The position numbers were made by a program, and so were the translations under genes. A DNA stretch of 64,000 bases from Gautieria morchelliformis (lineage: Eukaryota > Basidiomycota > Agaricomycetes > Gomphales > Gomphaceae). The first letter of the stretch is position 1. Every line of letters starts with the position of its first letter. Shown here in pieces: positions 44,381 to 55,626 of this stretch. The DNA lies in assembly GCA_015179125.1 (NCBI GenBank), contig WHVA01000213.1, positions 1-64,000 on the forward strand. Direction: 5' to 3'. A model generated the notes under the pieces. It ran no database searches, was not told the DNA's origin, and was given only the letters and a program-made list of their open reading frames with translations.

Positions 44381-44984
44381 CCAACTTTTGTCTTTTGGGG
44401 CTGTGCCCTATGTAAGACGATGCGTACAGATATTCCGTCAACATGCTTGTTTTGTCTATGCTCTTGTGTCTATCTCCGCAAGAGAGCTTGTATGTTATTT
44501 TTCCATTTCAGTGAAAGCCACCATTTTTTAAGGAATAGTGGTCTTTAGACTTTGATAGGCTGCTTGAATTGTGAGTTGGTAAGAGTGCAGCAGACATATA
44601 TGGCATTATCAGCCAACAGTACATGTCTTTTTGCATAAATAGTAGTGTTTATACTTGAACTGACATGTGCATGTGGTTTCACACAGCTATTTTTTGCCAT
44701 TTGTTTAGGCAGGAGGTGACCTGATCGGTGAGATATAAAAGTAGATTTATATCAGATCTACTTGAGTAAAATAAAAACTCCTTGCATTGTTATGCATGGA
44801 ACAAACCAAGGTGTTTATTTGACTCTAAAGTATTATATCATTTACAATATGGTCGGAAGGACATGTTTTTGTATAGATCATATGTATATGACAGCTATTC
44901 CTTGGTTGACTCAGTCAGACATGTGAATCATAGTCATCTGATATGAATGTTTTCCAAGCATTCATGTGCAGGCAGTCTATATAA
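43619..44984. other. AT-rich interval with stem-loops, no gene recognised
   Basis: A perfect 8 bp stem CTGGGGGC...GCCCCCAG lies at 43729-43751, and a second G-rich/C-rich pair (GGGGGTCTGGGAG...AACCCCCAG) near 43812-43837. Long T-tracts lie at 44269-44280 and 44350-44377. Short frames run through the T-tracts and are not believable. Confidence 0.45.
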
Positions 44985-45165
44985 GGGCAACCTAGGCAGA
45001 CGCTCTACACTCAAGCGGCGAACTGGTGAAGGGGGATCCAAAGTAAGATACAGAACTATATACAGGACATAGACATACCTGGTGAAGGGGGATCCAAAGA
45101 GAAAACTCTAAGGAACCCCTTCGCCACCTAACTACGACTATAAGCAAACCCGGGCATGCTAGCCC
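44985..45165 (+). repeat. LTR/leader-like repeat, second copy
   Basis: TATATAAGGGCAACC is followed by two GGTGAAGGGGGATCCAAAG-type units and ACTCTAAGGAACCCCTTCG. It is a diverged copy of 13434-13640. A TATATAAGG box at the start supports a promoter-bearing LTR. Confidence 0.55.
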
Positions 45166-45329
45166 AATCACCGAATGCCTGAGTTACATAAGCAATCATG
45201 CCAGCGATAACAGGGCTGGACAGATAAGGAAGGAATGATGTTGGAAGGGGCCGGAACAGGAAGGGAAATAAACGGAACACAATACAGAGGGATGCTAAAG
45301 GCTAGGAGAAGCTCAGGGGCCACCAACAA

Positions 45330-45483
45330 CATGCTGTGATAATGCATGCGATAAGGCATGCGATAGCGCAGTGCGATAAAGCATGTGATAATGCACAGTG
45401 CAATAATGCGTGTGATAAAGCATGCGATAATGTGCACTGCGACAATGCATGCGATAAGGCATGCGATAATGCGCAGTGTGTGA
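45330..45483 (+). repeat. Minisatellite of GCATGCGATAA-like units
   Basis: About ten imperfect units of 10-22 bp built from GC(A/G)(T/C)GCGATAA and GTGATAATGC variants. Many contain the palindrome GCATGC. Frames across it read as repeated Met/His/Tyr/Arg and are not genes. Confidence 0.85.
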
Positions 45484-46015
45484 TTGGTGTTCCCCTGACA
45501 GTCTAAGCATGCTTAGACAGTTAAGGCATATTGCTGTATGACTACAGCAGGGCCATTTAATCGAAGGCCTCTAGGATAGTATTACAGTACAGTGGATAAG
45601 TGAATTAACTTTGCCTGTTTGTGCTGTTGTCAAGCAGATTGATGACACATTTGTGTCGGTAATTTCTTTATCCCCATTCTCTGATACAGAGTCTTTTATC
45701 TGGAAATTTTTTTGGTGTGTGTATAGAAACACTGATTTCTACAAAGTTTCTCTCTCAAATAGTCAGGGAACCAATGTTTTGCAAACTGAGGAAACTTTAT
45801 TAAATATTTAGTTTCATAGATGAGAAAATTTGCTAATTTTTGAAGGATATCCTGAAGCCAAAAAAACTCTGACAAAACATTAAAATTTCATCCAATTGCC
45901 TACATTGGGAAATTTAGAAGAAATGTGGAATTCCCTCAGAACTTCCATCAGATTTTCAAAGCCACGAAATTCTACTATGCCTCCAGTGTTATAACAGCAC
46001 TCTAGAGGGGAGTGA
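45484..46015. other. Interval before an LTR, no gene recognised
   Basis: One 66-codon frame at 45611-45811 has no recognised family. The last bases, CTCTAGAGGGGAGTGA, look like a polypurine tract just before the LTR. Confidence 0.4.
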
Positions 46016-46419
46016 TGTCAGGGGAAACCCCTTGTAAGGCTATTTCCAGGCTCGGCTTCAGTGCTGACCTGAGATCTGGATCCAATCCAAGCATACCCCA
46101 AGGGCAAAGCCGAGTTCCCAAGCCTTCGGCTTTGGCAACAATCCCAGAGTGGCATCAGGGGCATATGCAGGGTCACATGTGTTAGAGAGTCACCATGGAG
46201 GTTCAGATTTACATCAGGAATGGAGTGGACATCCCTGACTTTGATCAGGAGCGTGAGGTATTAGGTAGCATGCTGGTAGTGGGGAGCCACAACTTTTCCT
46301 CTTTGGGTCCTCCTCTGCCAGGTGAGTCAGATGTCATGTAGATAGTCTTTTATTCATTCTTTGGATCCTCCTCTGCCAGACCACATGATTCCCACCATCT
46401 AGGGAGGGTTGCCCTTACA
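46016..46419 (+). mobile_element. LTR of the TGTCAGGGG gypsy family, 404 bp
   Basis: Ends TGTCAGGGGAA and CCCTTACA. It matches 57934-58354 in landmark order (ATGGCATCAGGG, CTTTTCCTCTTT, GGATC.CTC.CTGCCAG, CCCTTACA). The purine run just upstream suggests the 3' LTR of a lost element. The two flanks do not match, so a solo LTR with a target duplication is not supported. Confidence 0.8.
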
Positions 46420-47354
46420 GTGTGCATGCCCAGTTTTCCCACAGTTGACACATCCATATTTGCTGGGGTTGGTTATAGTGCATAGTGGACCTATCACCTT
46501 CACTCCCACAGGTGCTGCAGATGTCAGTCAGGTTGAGGCATTGGGCAGCCATGTGGGCTGTTCCTAATTTCTGGCATTTGAGACATCTTCTGGCTTCCTG
46601 CATTAGTTTTCTGATGGACATCCACATACTTTCAATCAGTACACCTAACCTTACAAGTGTATTGGCCGTGACCTGGTTGCAGAGTTCTAGTATCAGGCAG
46701 GCCATGGTCTGGCATTCTGTTTGTCGTTCAGGTGGTATGACAGAGTAAATGTTGGATTTCATTGCCGAAGTGTGGTCAAAGGCCGCTAGAAATTCCTTTG
46801 CATGGTGCTGGTTTTGAAGGAGCTAGGCTGCTTCTTCAGAGTCAATCTCTAAGAAGAGGTAATCTTTGCACTCCTACTACTCTCGGACTTTCTCATTCAT
46901 CTTCCCATTCCATCGTTTCGAGCGGATGGTTGGCCTTGGCTAGTATGGCTGGTTCAGGGAGGTGTGAGGTTTGAAGACCTTGAGTGTCATAGGCTTTATC
47001 GATGAGTGCTTGACATGCCTGGAGGTTCACATTTCTTAACATCCTGGCTTGAAGCTGACGGGTTTCGTTAAGCATGTCACCCGGGCTGTGGCATACGTTG
47101 GGTAATGTGTTCCACGGCCTGTGGTTGAGGCTTTCTCTGTACCGTGGAGTGGGGTTGATGGGATCTATGTGCTCACTGTGTCCATTATTCTCTTCGCAGT
47201 TCCACCCCTTTCTTCTTAGCTCCTCCACCATGCCTGCAAGACTGTTAGTTGAGTAATTGATGCACTGCGTTACCTTCTTAATCCGTTGTACAGTGTTAGA
47301 CGCTAAAAGGCAGCAAGTCTGCCGACGGCGCCAAATTGCGCTGCAGGCCCCCAA
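46420..47354 (-). pseudogene. LINE ORF1 (gag-like nucleic-acid chaperone) remnant
   Basis: Minus-strand frames read from 47354 (TVQRIKKVTQCINYSTNS, LRNVNLQACQALIDKA) through 46893 and on to 46420 (ERQTECQTMACLILELCNQ, RRCLKCQKLGTAHMAAQC, DICSTCGSEGDRSTMH). The CxxC...H...C knuckles after a helical region are those of fungal LINE ORF1 proteins, which bind the element's RNA. At least one frame change occurs between the two parts, near 46760-46900. The 3' end is cut off at the LTR at 46419, so no ORF2 is attached. It belongs to a different LINE copy from the one at 59877-64000. Confidence 0.65.
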
Positions 47355-47396
47355 ATTTAAAATTTAGAAGGAAACTGGGTGAAATGAGCATAATTT

Positions 47397-47397
<1 letters not shown>

Positions 47398-47447
<50 letters not shown>
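47398..47447 (+). repeat. Poly(A) tract, 50 nt
   Basis: Fifty consecutive A on the plus strand, starting just upstream (in minus-strand sense) of the LINE ORF1 remnant. It may be the tail of an unrelated retroposed plus-strand transcript, or slippage-expanded. An uninterrupted tract this long is usually young. Confidence 0.8.
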
Positions 47448-47448
<1 letters not shown>

Positions 47449-47518
47449 GAAAATTGTCCGGTCACGTGACCAGTCCAAATTTGGGTCAAAAAATTTTCAC
47501 CTCACCAAACTCGCTGCC

Positions 47519-47749
47519 ATGCCTCCCCTGACCAAAAGAGCCAGACAGGCCAAGCTTCAACGAGCTTCAGGCTCTAAATGCTTTGACCCTGGACTGATTG
47601 AAGATGATTTAGAGAGCTTCGCTGACCCGGATTTCATTCCGGAAGTAAGTGATGCAGACGATATTAATGAAGATGGCACGGACTGGTCATTTAGTCATTT
47701 GGATGCACCGAACATCATACTAAAGTCTTTTTACTCTATTAATTGGTAA
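47519..47749 (+). CDS. N-terminal fragment of an uncharacterised protein
   Basis: The frame starts MPPLTKRARQAKLQRASGSK, a basic N-terminus, then becomes acidic (GLIEDDLESFADPDFIPEVS, DADDINEDGTDWSF). Basic-then-acidic N-termini starting MPP.TKR are common in basidiomycete transposon-encoded proteins, so this may be the start of such a gene that has lost its body. A palindrome GGTCACGTGACC lies upstream at 47460-47471. No domain is present. Confidence 0.35.
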   Translation: MPPLTKRARQAKLQRASGSKCFDPGLIEDDLESFADPDFIPEVSDADDINEDGTDWSFSHLDAPNIILKSFYSINW

Positions 47750-48151
47750 TCCAGGCATGGCTTAAATGCAAGGCAAGCCAAGTTTGCAGTGAAAAAATTC
47801 TGATCTCACCACCAATGTGGGCCTAGTACCATGATAAAGCCTTGGAATATTAGACAATCCTTTCTAAATACTTTCTAGAATAATTGATATATTTTTTACA
47901 CTATTATTATGTGCTGCACAGCAATGTCACTCGGCAACCGCCGGCGACCGGCAAACTCGGCAAACTCGGCTAACAACAAACTCCGACATCTCCGCTCAAA
48001 GTCCAAATTTTGGAGGTGGTCCCCGGGTAAATGTTGGAATTTTGAAAAAGTAATCAGATACAGGTCTAGCTAAGCTCAATAAGAGTCAATTCCACCACAT
48101 TTGGAGTGACTAAGTTAATTATCCAAGGGCTAGATACAATCCGCGTGGCGC
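47750..48151. other. Short interval, no gene recognised
   Basis: A CGGCAA(C/A)... cluster (GGCAAACTCGGCAAACTCGG near 47950-47970) is locally repetitive. Nothing else is recognised. Confidence 0.4.
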
Positions 48152-48614
48152 CTATGACCGAGTGGTCGGTTTTGAGCGTAGTACACTGTAGGCAGCATTT
48201 CGTTGACATTGGTTATGCATTCGATCCTTAACAGCGGTGGCCACTTCGGGAATGGTGGTTCTGTCCAAAAGATCTACTATTAGCGTGGAGATCACCGTGA
48301 TGCCCTCCTCAGTTGTCTTGGGGATCATGGACTGCGCTTCGGCGAGTTGCGCAGTGGCAAGGTTGTGAAATGTGATCATCTGACGCTCAGGTAGCAGCCG
48401 TTTTGATAGCAGGTACTGGTGAGCCTTTTCTGGCTAGCTGTGTTGACTTCTCCTGTGATTCCGTTGTCGCTGGTACTTGAATTCTGGGAGCTAGTGTGTA
48501 GGTTGCACTTGTCGTTGTCGGGCGGAGCTCAGGCACTCGCGAGGCTGGAATCTGCCTGGTGGACACTCTCTGTGGCCTGGTGAGGCGTGGAAAGTTTGGT
48601 GTGGTGGTGATCAA
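48152..48614 (-). CDS. Possible broken gene fragment, unknown
   Basis: Two adjacent minus-strand frames (48614-48387 and 48379-48152) have protein-like composition: a Thr/Pro/Arg-rich segment (RVSTRQIPASRVPELRPTTT) followed by a helical one (LATAQLAEAQSMIPKTTEEG, ISTLIVDLLDRTTIPEVA). They could be one gene with a short intron or a frame change between them. They resemble gag-like or LINE-associated proteins in composition only; I do not recognise the family. Confidence 0.3.
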
Positions 48615-48818
48615 GCCTTTACTTCCAACTCGATAAACGTTGGCGATTGATCAGATGATTAATCATGCATGAATGGTTTTTATTTTTTTATTTTTTTTCT
48701 TTTATATTGGCGATTAATCAGAGAATTAACCATGGCACAAGAAAATTATTAATCACAAAGTCCCTAGCGTTGCCCGAAATGATAATTCATCTCGGTGTTA
48801 GACAATGTCGTGTATATC

Positions 48819-51800
48819 TTATTCTACCTTTGCCCTCCTTTGTGTCACGGATATGTCTGACCGATCCGGAAGGAGCGCAGCCACCTCATCGATTTTTCGG
48901 AACTGGAAGGGGAATCGGGTGGGATATAGGAATGGGCGGAGGTCATATCCTAGAACGCGTACTCAGCAGGGATAGAAAGAGCGGTCATCAAGCTTACGGT
49001 TATCATCGGGACTGTATGATCCCTAGCGTGCCAGATTTCTTCAGTGGAGACACATAACAAATTGCCGTAGACTCACAGCATGATATGCGGGGTGAGGGTT
49101 GTCATCTTATGCCGGTTCCGAGCGTGCTCGAAATAGAAATATTTGACCTTTTCAGCAATCTGATTTACTCGCATATTAGTTATCAGATGCTTGTGTGAAA
49201 TGCATGAGTAAACCTGTGTTGGTGAAAGGAAGGAACCCCATTCATGGACAAGCTTGGTGAACATACTGTACGGGCCGCACTTCTCCACCTTGCGTATGCG
49301 GCCATAAACCGCAAGTTCGTCATATGTCATACCCAAGTCTACCTATAAAAGGCAAGAAGATAAGGGTTTCGTCTCCTACAAGAAACAAATCACGCACAGC
49401 ATCGCACTGGACATAAGTTTCGGTGATAGGCTCCAATTCCGCTGTGGGAGCAGCATCCAAGAAGCTGGCGAATCAGGTCAATAATTGAGCAAAAAAACTA
49501 CTGAACAGGTCATGCCTGTCTAAAATAGGGAGATCGAAAGCATCGCGAGCATAGGCGATAAACATCCTTAAGTCGGTTTTATTAACGCCGCCAATGGGAT
49601 TAATATCGGCTGCAACAAGATGAGTAAGACAAAATGAGGGAGGAATGCATTTTATATGCGCGCACCCGATGAGCAATCGTATTTGGTTGTATGTCCACGC
49701 AAGCTTTCCTCGAGGTTAGTAAACTTGTTGGCGGTTCAAGTCATCGTAAATGCCAACCTTTCGTCCACATTTGAATTGCCCAATACAAGTAAGCCGCCCA
49801 CCTTGCCACGCACCCAAGGCAGCAGCTGCGCGAACATGTACGCAAGAACCATCCTTAAACGGGCCTGTGCAGAGTGAAATAGCCATGGTATGACGTCGTC
49901 ATTCTAACGGACCTGGATGTTCTGAAGGGCCAAATTTTCTGCACGTGATCCCCCGTTAACTCGAAACCGTGGCCTGCTTCCTGTCACGAAATTGAACAAC
50001 TGTCGGAAGGCTGTTACAACACTCTCCATATTCAAATCTACGTGGTAACTGATACCAGGTTGTGGCATGATAAACGAGCGAATGTAACATTGATTAAAGA
50101 CCCGTACCTTCCTATAGCTTCTGCCAGTAGCTTTGCTCGTCGCCTCGTCTCCTTGCTTGAATTTTCAGTGCCCATATAACACGTATGGAATATGCGGTTT
50201 GCAAACTCCCGAGGATCGGAAGGGATATAACTGGAGTCCGGTGGCTCGCCTGTCATCCTTCGAGCATCCTCGATAACCTGATTATCTGCCAGTGGTCGTG
50301 TCAACAACATGATCGAGGGAGCAAGAATTTCTTACCCGCCCTAGTGGCAGCTTCGGCAACGAGACGGCACATGGAATACACAATAACGGAAGTAGAACAG
50401 CTATCGATTCCTCCACTAAGAGGAACGAAATACCCTTGTGCGCGCGACCGACGGAGATAATCCCAGAGCCAGCACGCTGGACCTAAACTGAATGAAATGT
50501 AGATAGTAACAAGCATGGGATGATTCTCTTCCATCATATCACATAAATAAGGTGGAGCACGCACGCGATCTCCTCCGCCGGCGTATGGTATCGCAATGCA
50601 AATGACCTTGCAGCTGGAATATCCGGGACTTGATCAACTTGACTTGACGACAGAGCAATTGGTACTTCAACGAGATGGTAACGTTCGACACTGGCAGCCT
50701 GTAAGCTGCGGCTGCTGGATACGCGATGCGACCGGACGTCTTCGATATCGATGGTGGCGCTAACCACTTCAACGTCGTTGAGGGAGAACTGGCTACCTTG
50801 AGCAACGATGCGACCGTTGACCGCAATCATCGCGCAACCGTCATAGTAGAGACGGTCGCCATCACATCCCTGTTGATTCGCGTAGAGATATATGCCTCCT
50901 AGCTAAGATGAATCGTCAGAAAGTCACTAGATACAACAGAAGTCTTCCTTGTTACCTTGAGCGTAGCCTCCTTGATGAGATCAACTCGTCTGTATAATTT
51001 CCCCAACTCGTGATGGCTTGCGCTTGAGTTGGTAAATATTTCCACGCCGTTCAAACCCATCAAGACATGGGGGCTGGGTGCTGTGGCTTAGCGCAAATCC
51101 AAAATTGTACGAGTTTCTGCGATGACCGACCTGGCCGGCATAGACAACTCCTCACAAAACTCGACACCAAAGCAAGTGTCCAGAGTGCTCACAACAGCAT
51201 CCCCAAATGGAACAGTGGACTAGAAACGCTTATCAGAAATGTCGGTGTCCATCATAAATTATAGAAGCAGGACCTGCTGCGTTATATCTCTTATCAATCT
51301 TGGAAGCAAGTGCTCTTCCCATTGGCGATGTCTCGTCCATGGCGTAAAAGTATCTCTGCTCGCGATAGTGGCCGTCATTAGCCAGCCACATTTTGGGGCG
51401 AATGAGCAGGATCTTCCTATTGTGGATGACGATCCTACAATTGTACATCACATTCTTGTGCACCACAGGCCTAACAGCAATTCAGTGACGTCCCGCACAT
51501 CCTCTCGAGAGGTGTAACATCGTAACGACTCACATTCCGATGTCACACATGACATCCAGAGCTTCTTCAGAAACGAGAATGTTCGCGAGAATTTCCCAAG
51601 AATGCATCACCGTATCCCCTGACTCATGTCAGCCCATCTGAGCAGCTACCACACTAGGTGGGCGTCGGTTACCTTCCAAAAAGTGGTCAGGGCAGCCATA
51701 TCCGCTATATTTGAGTTAGGATACATTAAGGGCTTCAATTCCGTAAGTTTCACGAACGGTATCTCAAGCTCGGGGCCTACACGAAGAGTTGCTCTCCTTT

Positions 51801-52048
51801 CCTTAGCGATCCGGATGCTGCTGAGGATGCGCTTGAGGTTACCCTATGAGTAGTGAGTAATAGACAATACCATTCTGTCAAAGGGACACACATCAAAATC
51901 GAGAGCCCATTGATTCAAAGAGCTAAGGAACCTGTAGATCAGTGCATATTGCGCAACTACTGGTCCTCACCATCTATTGGGTTTTGTCAGTTCTTAAAAG
52001 AGCACGTTAAGGAATAAGACTCACGTGGCCACAGTGATGAGGTGTCCC
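48819..52048 (-). CDS. QNS1: Glutamine-dependent NAD(+) synthetase
   Basis: About 20 exons with about 19 short introns read on the minus strand from MGHLITVAT (start codon at 52048) to KVE and TAA (48819). The enzyme makes NAD+ from nicotinic acid adenine dinucleotide, ATP and glutamine-derived ammonia. The N-terminal amidase domain keeps its triad: Glu in GPELEIPGYG, Lys in [11 protein letters not shown], Cys in VEFCEEL. The C-terminal synthetase domain has [55 protein letters not shown] and [12 protein letters not shown], ending [20 protein letters not shown]. Introns are GT-AG except one apparent GC-AG after FDLPILD. One extra T in the coding strand (the plus-strand AAAA at 51346-51349) shifts the frame between REQRYF and TPWTRHRQ; it is either a real mutation or a homopolymer sequencing error. 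The otherwise full conservation argues that the gene works. Confidence 0.93.
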
Positions 52049-52457
52049 ATATCCAGAACGTACAGTACTATTAGCACTCGGATGATAAAGCCCAGTGGAA
52101 ATCGACACGAGCTGGGACTGCACGTAGATGTAGCGAAAATGAAATAGACAGTCGGGTTAAATCCCAGTCCAAAGCCGCGGCAGTGCTGCCATCGGATGTT
52201 GGCGAACCGAAGGTCTGAAACATGCGCTACGCCGTTAATAGTGCAGTACTGTGTATCTGCTCTCAAATCTGTCAAGTAGGACCGTTCGCCCACCATTGAA
52301 AGGACTCCTTGGAGTCCGTTTATGGACGCGCCACCGATGGGCTGAAGCCATGGTCGACTTCCATTCGGGATAGGTATCGGCACCGTAGTATACCGTGAGC
52401 CGTACATTGACGGTCACTTGGAGACCGTCAGTCACCGTACTTTGAGAGTCTCCAGTG

Positions 52458-52541
52458 TTTTTGCCACCAATAGATATTAGCTCAACTGAATTGAAAATAT
52501 TAGGCACACCATTCAGTTAAGATAATATCTATTGGTAGCAA
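52458..52541. repeat. Imperfect hairpin, about 31 bp arms
   Basis: TTGCCACCAATAGATATTAG near 52458 pairs with CTATTGGTAGCAA ending near 52541; the arms match at about 28 of 31 positions with a 20 bp or so loop. It could be a very small foldback element or the remains of a terminal-inverted-repeat unit. It lies about 410 bp upstream of the NAD synthetase start. Confidence 0.75.
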
Positions 52542-53689
52542 AAGGTTGGCTTGCGCATGCACTGGAACTGAGTACTTAGTAGAGGAATCCGAAGCAGACA
52601 AGCAGCTGACTCAGCTTCGGTCCTTCGGATGCGCCACTGGCACCTATCGGCTGCCAGTAGTAGCGACGTCAGCTACTATACTCTATACATACATACAGCG
52701 GGTAAACCACTCATTTAGATTGTTGTCGTCACTGCTGTGTCACATTCCAGACGCACTTGCATGTTTGAGATGGATACTTATATCAATTACTACACAATAT
52801 TGATAACATTACAGTAATTGCCGTGAGTTAATTCAAACCGGCTCACCATCAGCTACCCCAGTACTTCCGAGCCGGTGGAAGTACAAAACTCAATCCATTG
52901 AGCCCGCTTGCTTAGCGCCGTCCACGTCGTCGGTGGCCCTCCTCTCTTGTCGTGTTTTTGGCCAATATACTTACCAATACTAACTCTTGAAGTAGGTATG
53001 ACTTCCTTGGATTGGCCGGCCGGCCGGCGAAAGGAGTAACCTTATTATTATGGCCTGTAGTTCCGATATGTTTCATGCGTTCTTCAAATTGCCTATTCAT
53101 TGCTGATAGGTACTGCTTTGTCTACCTTAGCTCTTAGCTCCGTCTGACATCGCTCATTGATCTGTACTGCAAGGTGGTAGACCTTTCTCTGTGTTGCGTT
53201 CCTTCTCTTGTCCCATCTGCTCTCAGCCGTCTGCCGTGCTCTCTGCGCCTCTCAACACAGCCGCCTTCTCTCAGTGTAAATTACACTGTTTGATCTGTAG
53301 TCATGCACCACGATTGCTTGGGATTATCTTCGGTGATTTCCACAGATCAACAGCATTCCCCCTGTACCACATAAACCGATGCAACGTGGAGGCCATGTTA
53401 CGGTGAGCCGTTTTACGATTTATATTAACTCATACCGATTCTTGATTCAGGGTCATCACAAGGACATGATTGGGGTGCCCGATCTATGTAATTGTTAGTC
53501 ATAATACATGGAACGCGGCGTGGAAAAATTGAATGTTCGCGGTCGAGTGCCCGCAGCACGGGGTTGCTGCTCTGGTTGAGGGGTACACTATTAGCGGGAG
53601 GTTTTCAAGTAGACAAAAATGGTGAAAAGATGCTGGCAAATTCACACCATCTGGTCAACGTGAGAACCTTGATCTCAGACTGAACGGGG
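52542..53689. other. Interval with no gene recognised
   Basis: Only short frames are seen. A GGCCGGCCGGCCGGC run lies near 53016-53030. A few ATACATAC units lie near 52687-52696. Confidence 0.4.
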
Positions 53690-54310
53690 GGAGTGGCTTA
53701 AAAAGACCCAGCTCGAGGAACCCGTGAATAGCAGCCGGCAGGGTGACGTTAATTTGCTGAGCAAACAAGTTAGCTAACTCGTGATATGTTAGCAGACTTA
53801 CGCCATCTGAGAGTAAGCATCAACGTGGACGCTTGAGGAATAAGAAAGCAGAATTACTCACCAACGTAGAAAGGGCCTGCAGTTGCTAAACTCGATGCAA
53901 TCAGGGGAAGCGGATTAACTGAGCTTCTAAATGATTATAAGTACGATTTCAAGGCAGAAACACCGACACAGAAAGTGATAAGCAGGTTGCATATTAGGAA
54001 TTTCTAGTAACGAATCATGATCAGGTCGGAGTTTGCTGAATGTAACAATCCTGTGACCCTCTCTGACGATGAGAAGAATCACAGGAATGAGGATAGTAAG
54101 AACGGACACCAGGAAGGTGGGATGTAGAGAAGATATCATCTATTGGTCCCGAGGATGGGTTTGAAGGAAATTCTGCTGCAGAGATGGTGAGGCAGACACG
54201 AGAATAAGACGGCGCAAAAATCCGGGAATGAAGATACCTACGTTCTGAGTGTTGACAAGTCCAACAAGGAGGGCTACCTGCAAGGAATAAGGCGGTGATT
54301 AAGTACAAGA
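53690..54310 (-). pseudogene. Possible membrane-protein gene fragment (DUF221/RSN1-like)
   Basis: On the minus strand: VALLVGLVNTQNVGIFIPGF near 54290, then a hydrophobic segment FLVSVLTILIPVILLIVREG near 54110, then NPLPLIASSLATAGPFYV near 53880. The order of a transmembrane helix with a basic end and a later NP...LA..L..A..FY motif resembles the 7-TM core of calcium-permeable stress-gated channel proteins of the CSC1/RSN1 type. Stops between these pieces would need introns or mark decay, and neither end of the gene is seen. It could instead be an unrelated membrane protein. Confidence 0.28.
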
Positions 54311-55626
54311 AGCACAACAATCCCAGAGCGGCTGAATGGCCTCATTCAAACCGTTCGCAACATTTCATCCGGTTACAGGTCCCACCCAGGTCTATTACCC
54401 AATCCTTGAGAAATTACCGCGCCGTAAGTTAAGCTCTGACTTAGGGACAACATCATCCGCTTGTTCACCCCTCCCGTAAAGGATCATTTCATTACTCGTC
54501 CCCAATCAAGATCCGCTATATCAAGGGTGGCAACGACAAGACATGCCCAGATTGGGTTGCGAGAATGGACATGCAAATTCTGGCCGCCCTGCGAGGGCCC
54601 TCGATCTTTTTGAACGTGACAAACACGGAGGGTATGCGTCAAGGGTGCGACCTCAGTTCTCAGTGATGAGCGTAGTGAGTAGCCCGAGCTTAGCGCCCGT
54701 AGTAGATCAGCAGCTAGTATGCATCAAGGCACGCGCGCGGGCGACTGTGCAGGGCTTCCCAGACCCCACTATGAGGCGAAGTGGGGTCTCGAGGGAGGAG
54801 TTGTGGGCGAGGACGCGGATCAATATTTGCATAGTGTCGGATGCGGGAAAGAATAGCTCCGGATGCCGGAGTGCAGATAAGTAATATGGTTGACTGTGGG
54901 CCTAAGGCCCACAACGTTACATATCAGTACAAGTAAGTACTCAGGCCATGAGGCCCGGTGAAAAGAGGTTGTGCTAGGATCGGACGCTGTCGGACGCAAA
55001 ATCTGCAAACTGCGCTAATCGAGCAGTATCTGCTCTCAAATCTGCGTATTTGGTAAACCCACTCGAAAAACTGAAATCCGGCTACTTGAAATGACTGGGA
55101 CTGTGACTTGGGGACTAACATTTGTAAAATTTTGTAAAATCTACTTTGCTTTTGCTAGCTTTTGCTGTGCCCGGACTTTGCTCAGCTTGTAGTCAGCGCA
55201 GCAACTATACATATCAACGAAAAAAATGTTCAGCACCAGAAAAACCCCAAGCAATTGATCACGACAAGTACCGGTACCCCAACAGAAAGGAAATCACATA
55301 TATGCAAGGCAAGGGCTCTTTCCTTCTCTCCTCTCGCCACATCCCCCGCTTCTTCCATCCCCCCATCAACGTTCAACCATGGTCTCGCCCACCACCCTCC
55401 TCCGTATCCCCCCATTAGAGCTGCCTACAAGATATCCATCCAGCTGAGAGCCCAGTCCAGCGCTCCCCACACACGTTCACATCGATCGCCGTCCTCCCTC
55501 CGTGCACCGTCACCCAGCAGCGCACCTGCACAGCTGCAGCCGAGGATGCAGCCCGCCCATCGCGCCCACTGCGCCGTGCGATCTTCCCAACAGTGGCCTT
55601 GTTTCTTCGCTTGCCAGGCTGACTCA
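54311..55626. other. Interval with short hairpins, no gene recognised
   Basis: Two perfect small palindromes occur: GACCCCACT/AGTGGGGTC (54762-54788, 9 bp loop) and GTGGGCCT/AGGCCCAC (54896-54912). A 113-codon frame at 54543-54884 has no recognised domain. The 55300-55560 segment is C/T-rich on the plus strand. Confidence 0.4.

Noticed and set aside
44103-44548. 142- and 81-codon frames over a T-tract
   Set aside because: Poly-Phe from a T-run; no believable protein on either side.
45330-45483. CRISPR-like array
   Set aside because: The units are short, imperfect and directly adjacent without unique spacers; it is a minisatellite in a eukaryote.
47296-47478. Minus-strand frame with a Phe run
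   Set aside because: Produced by the 50-nt A-tract.
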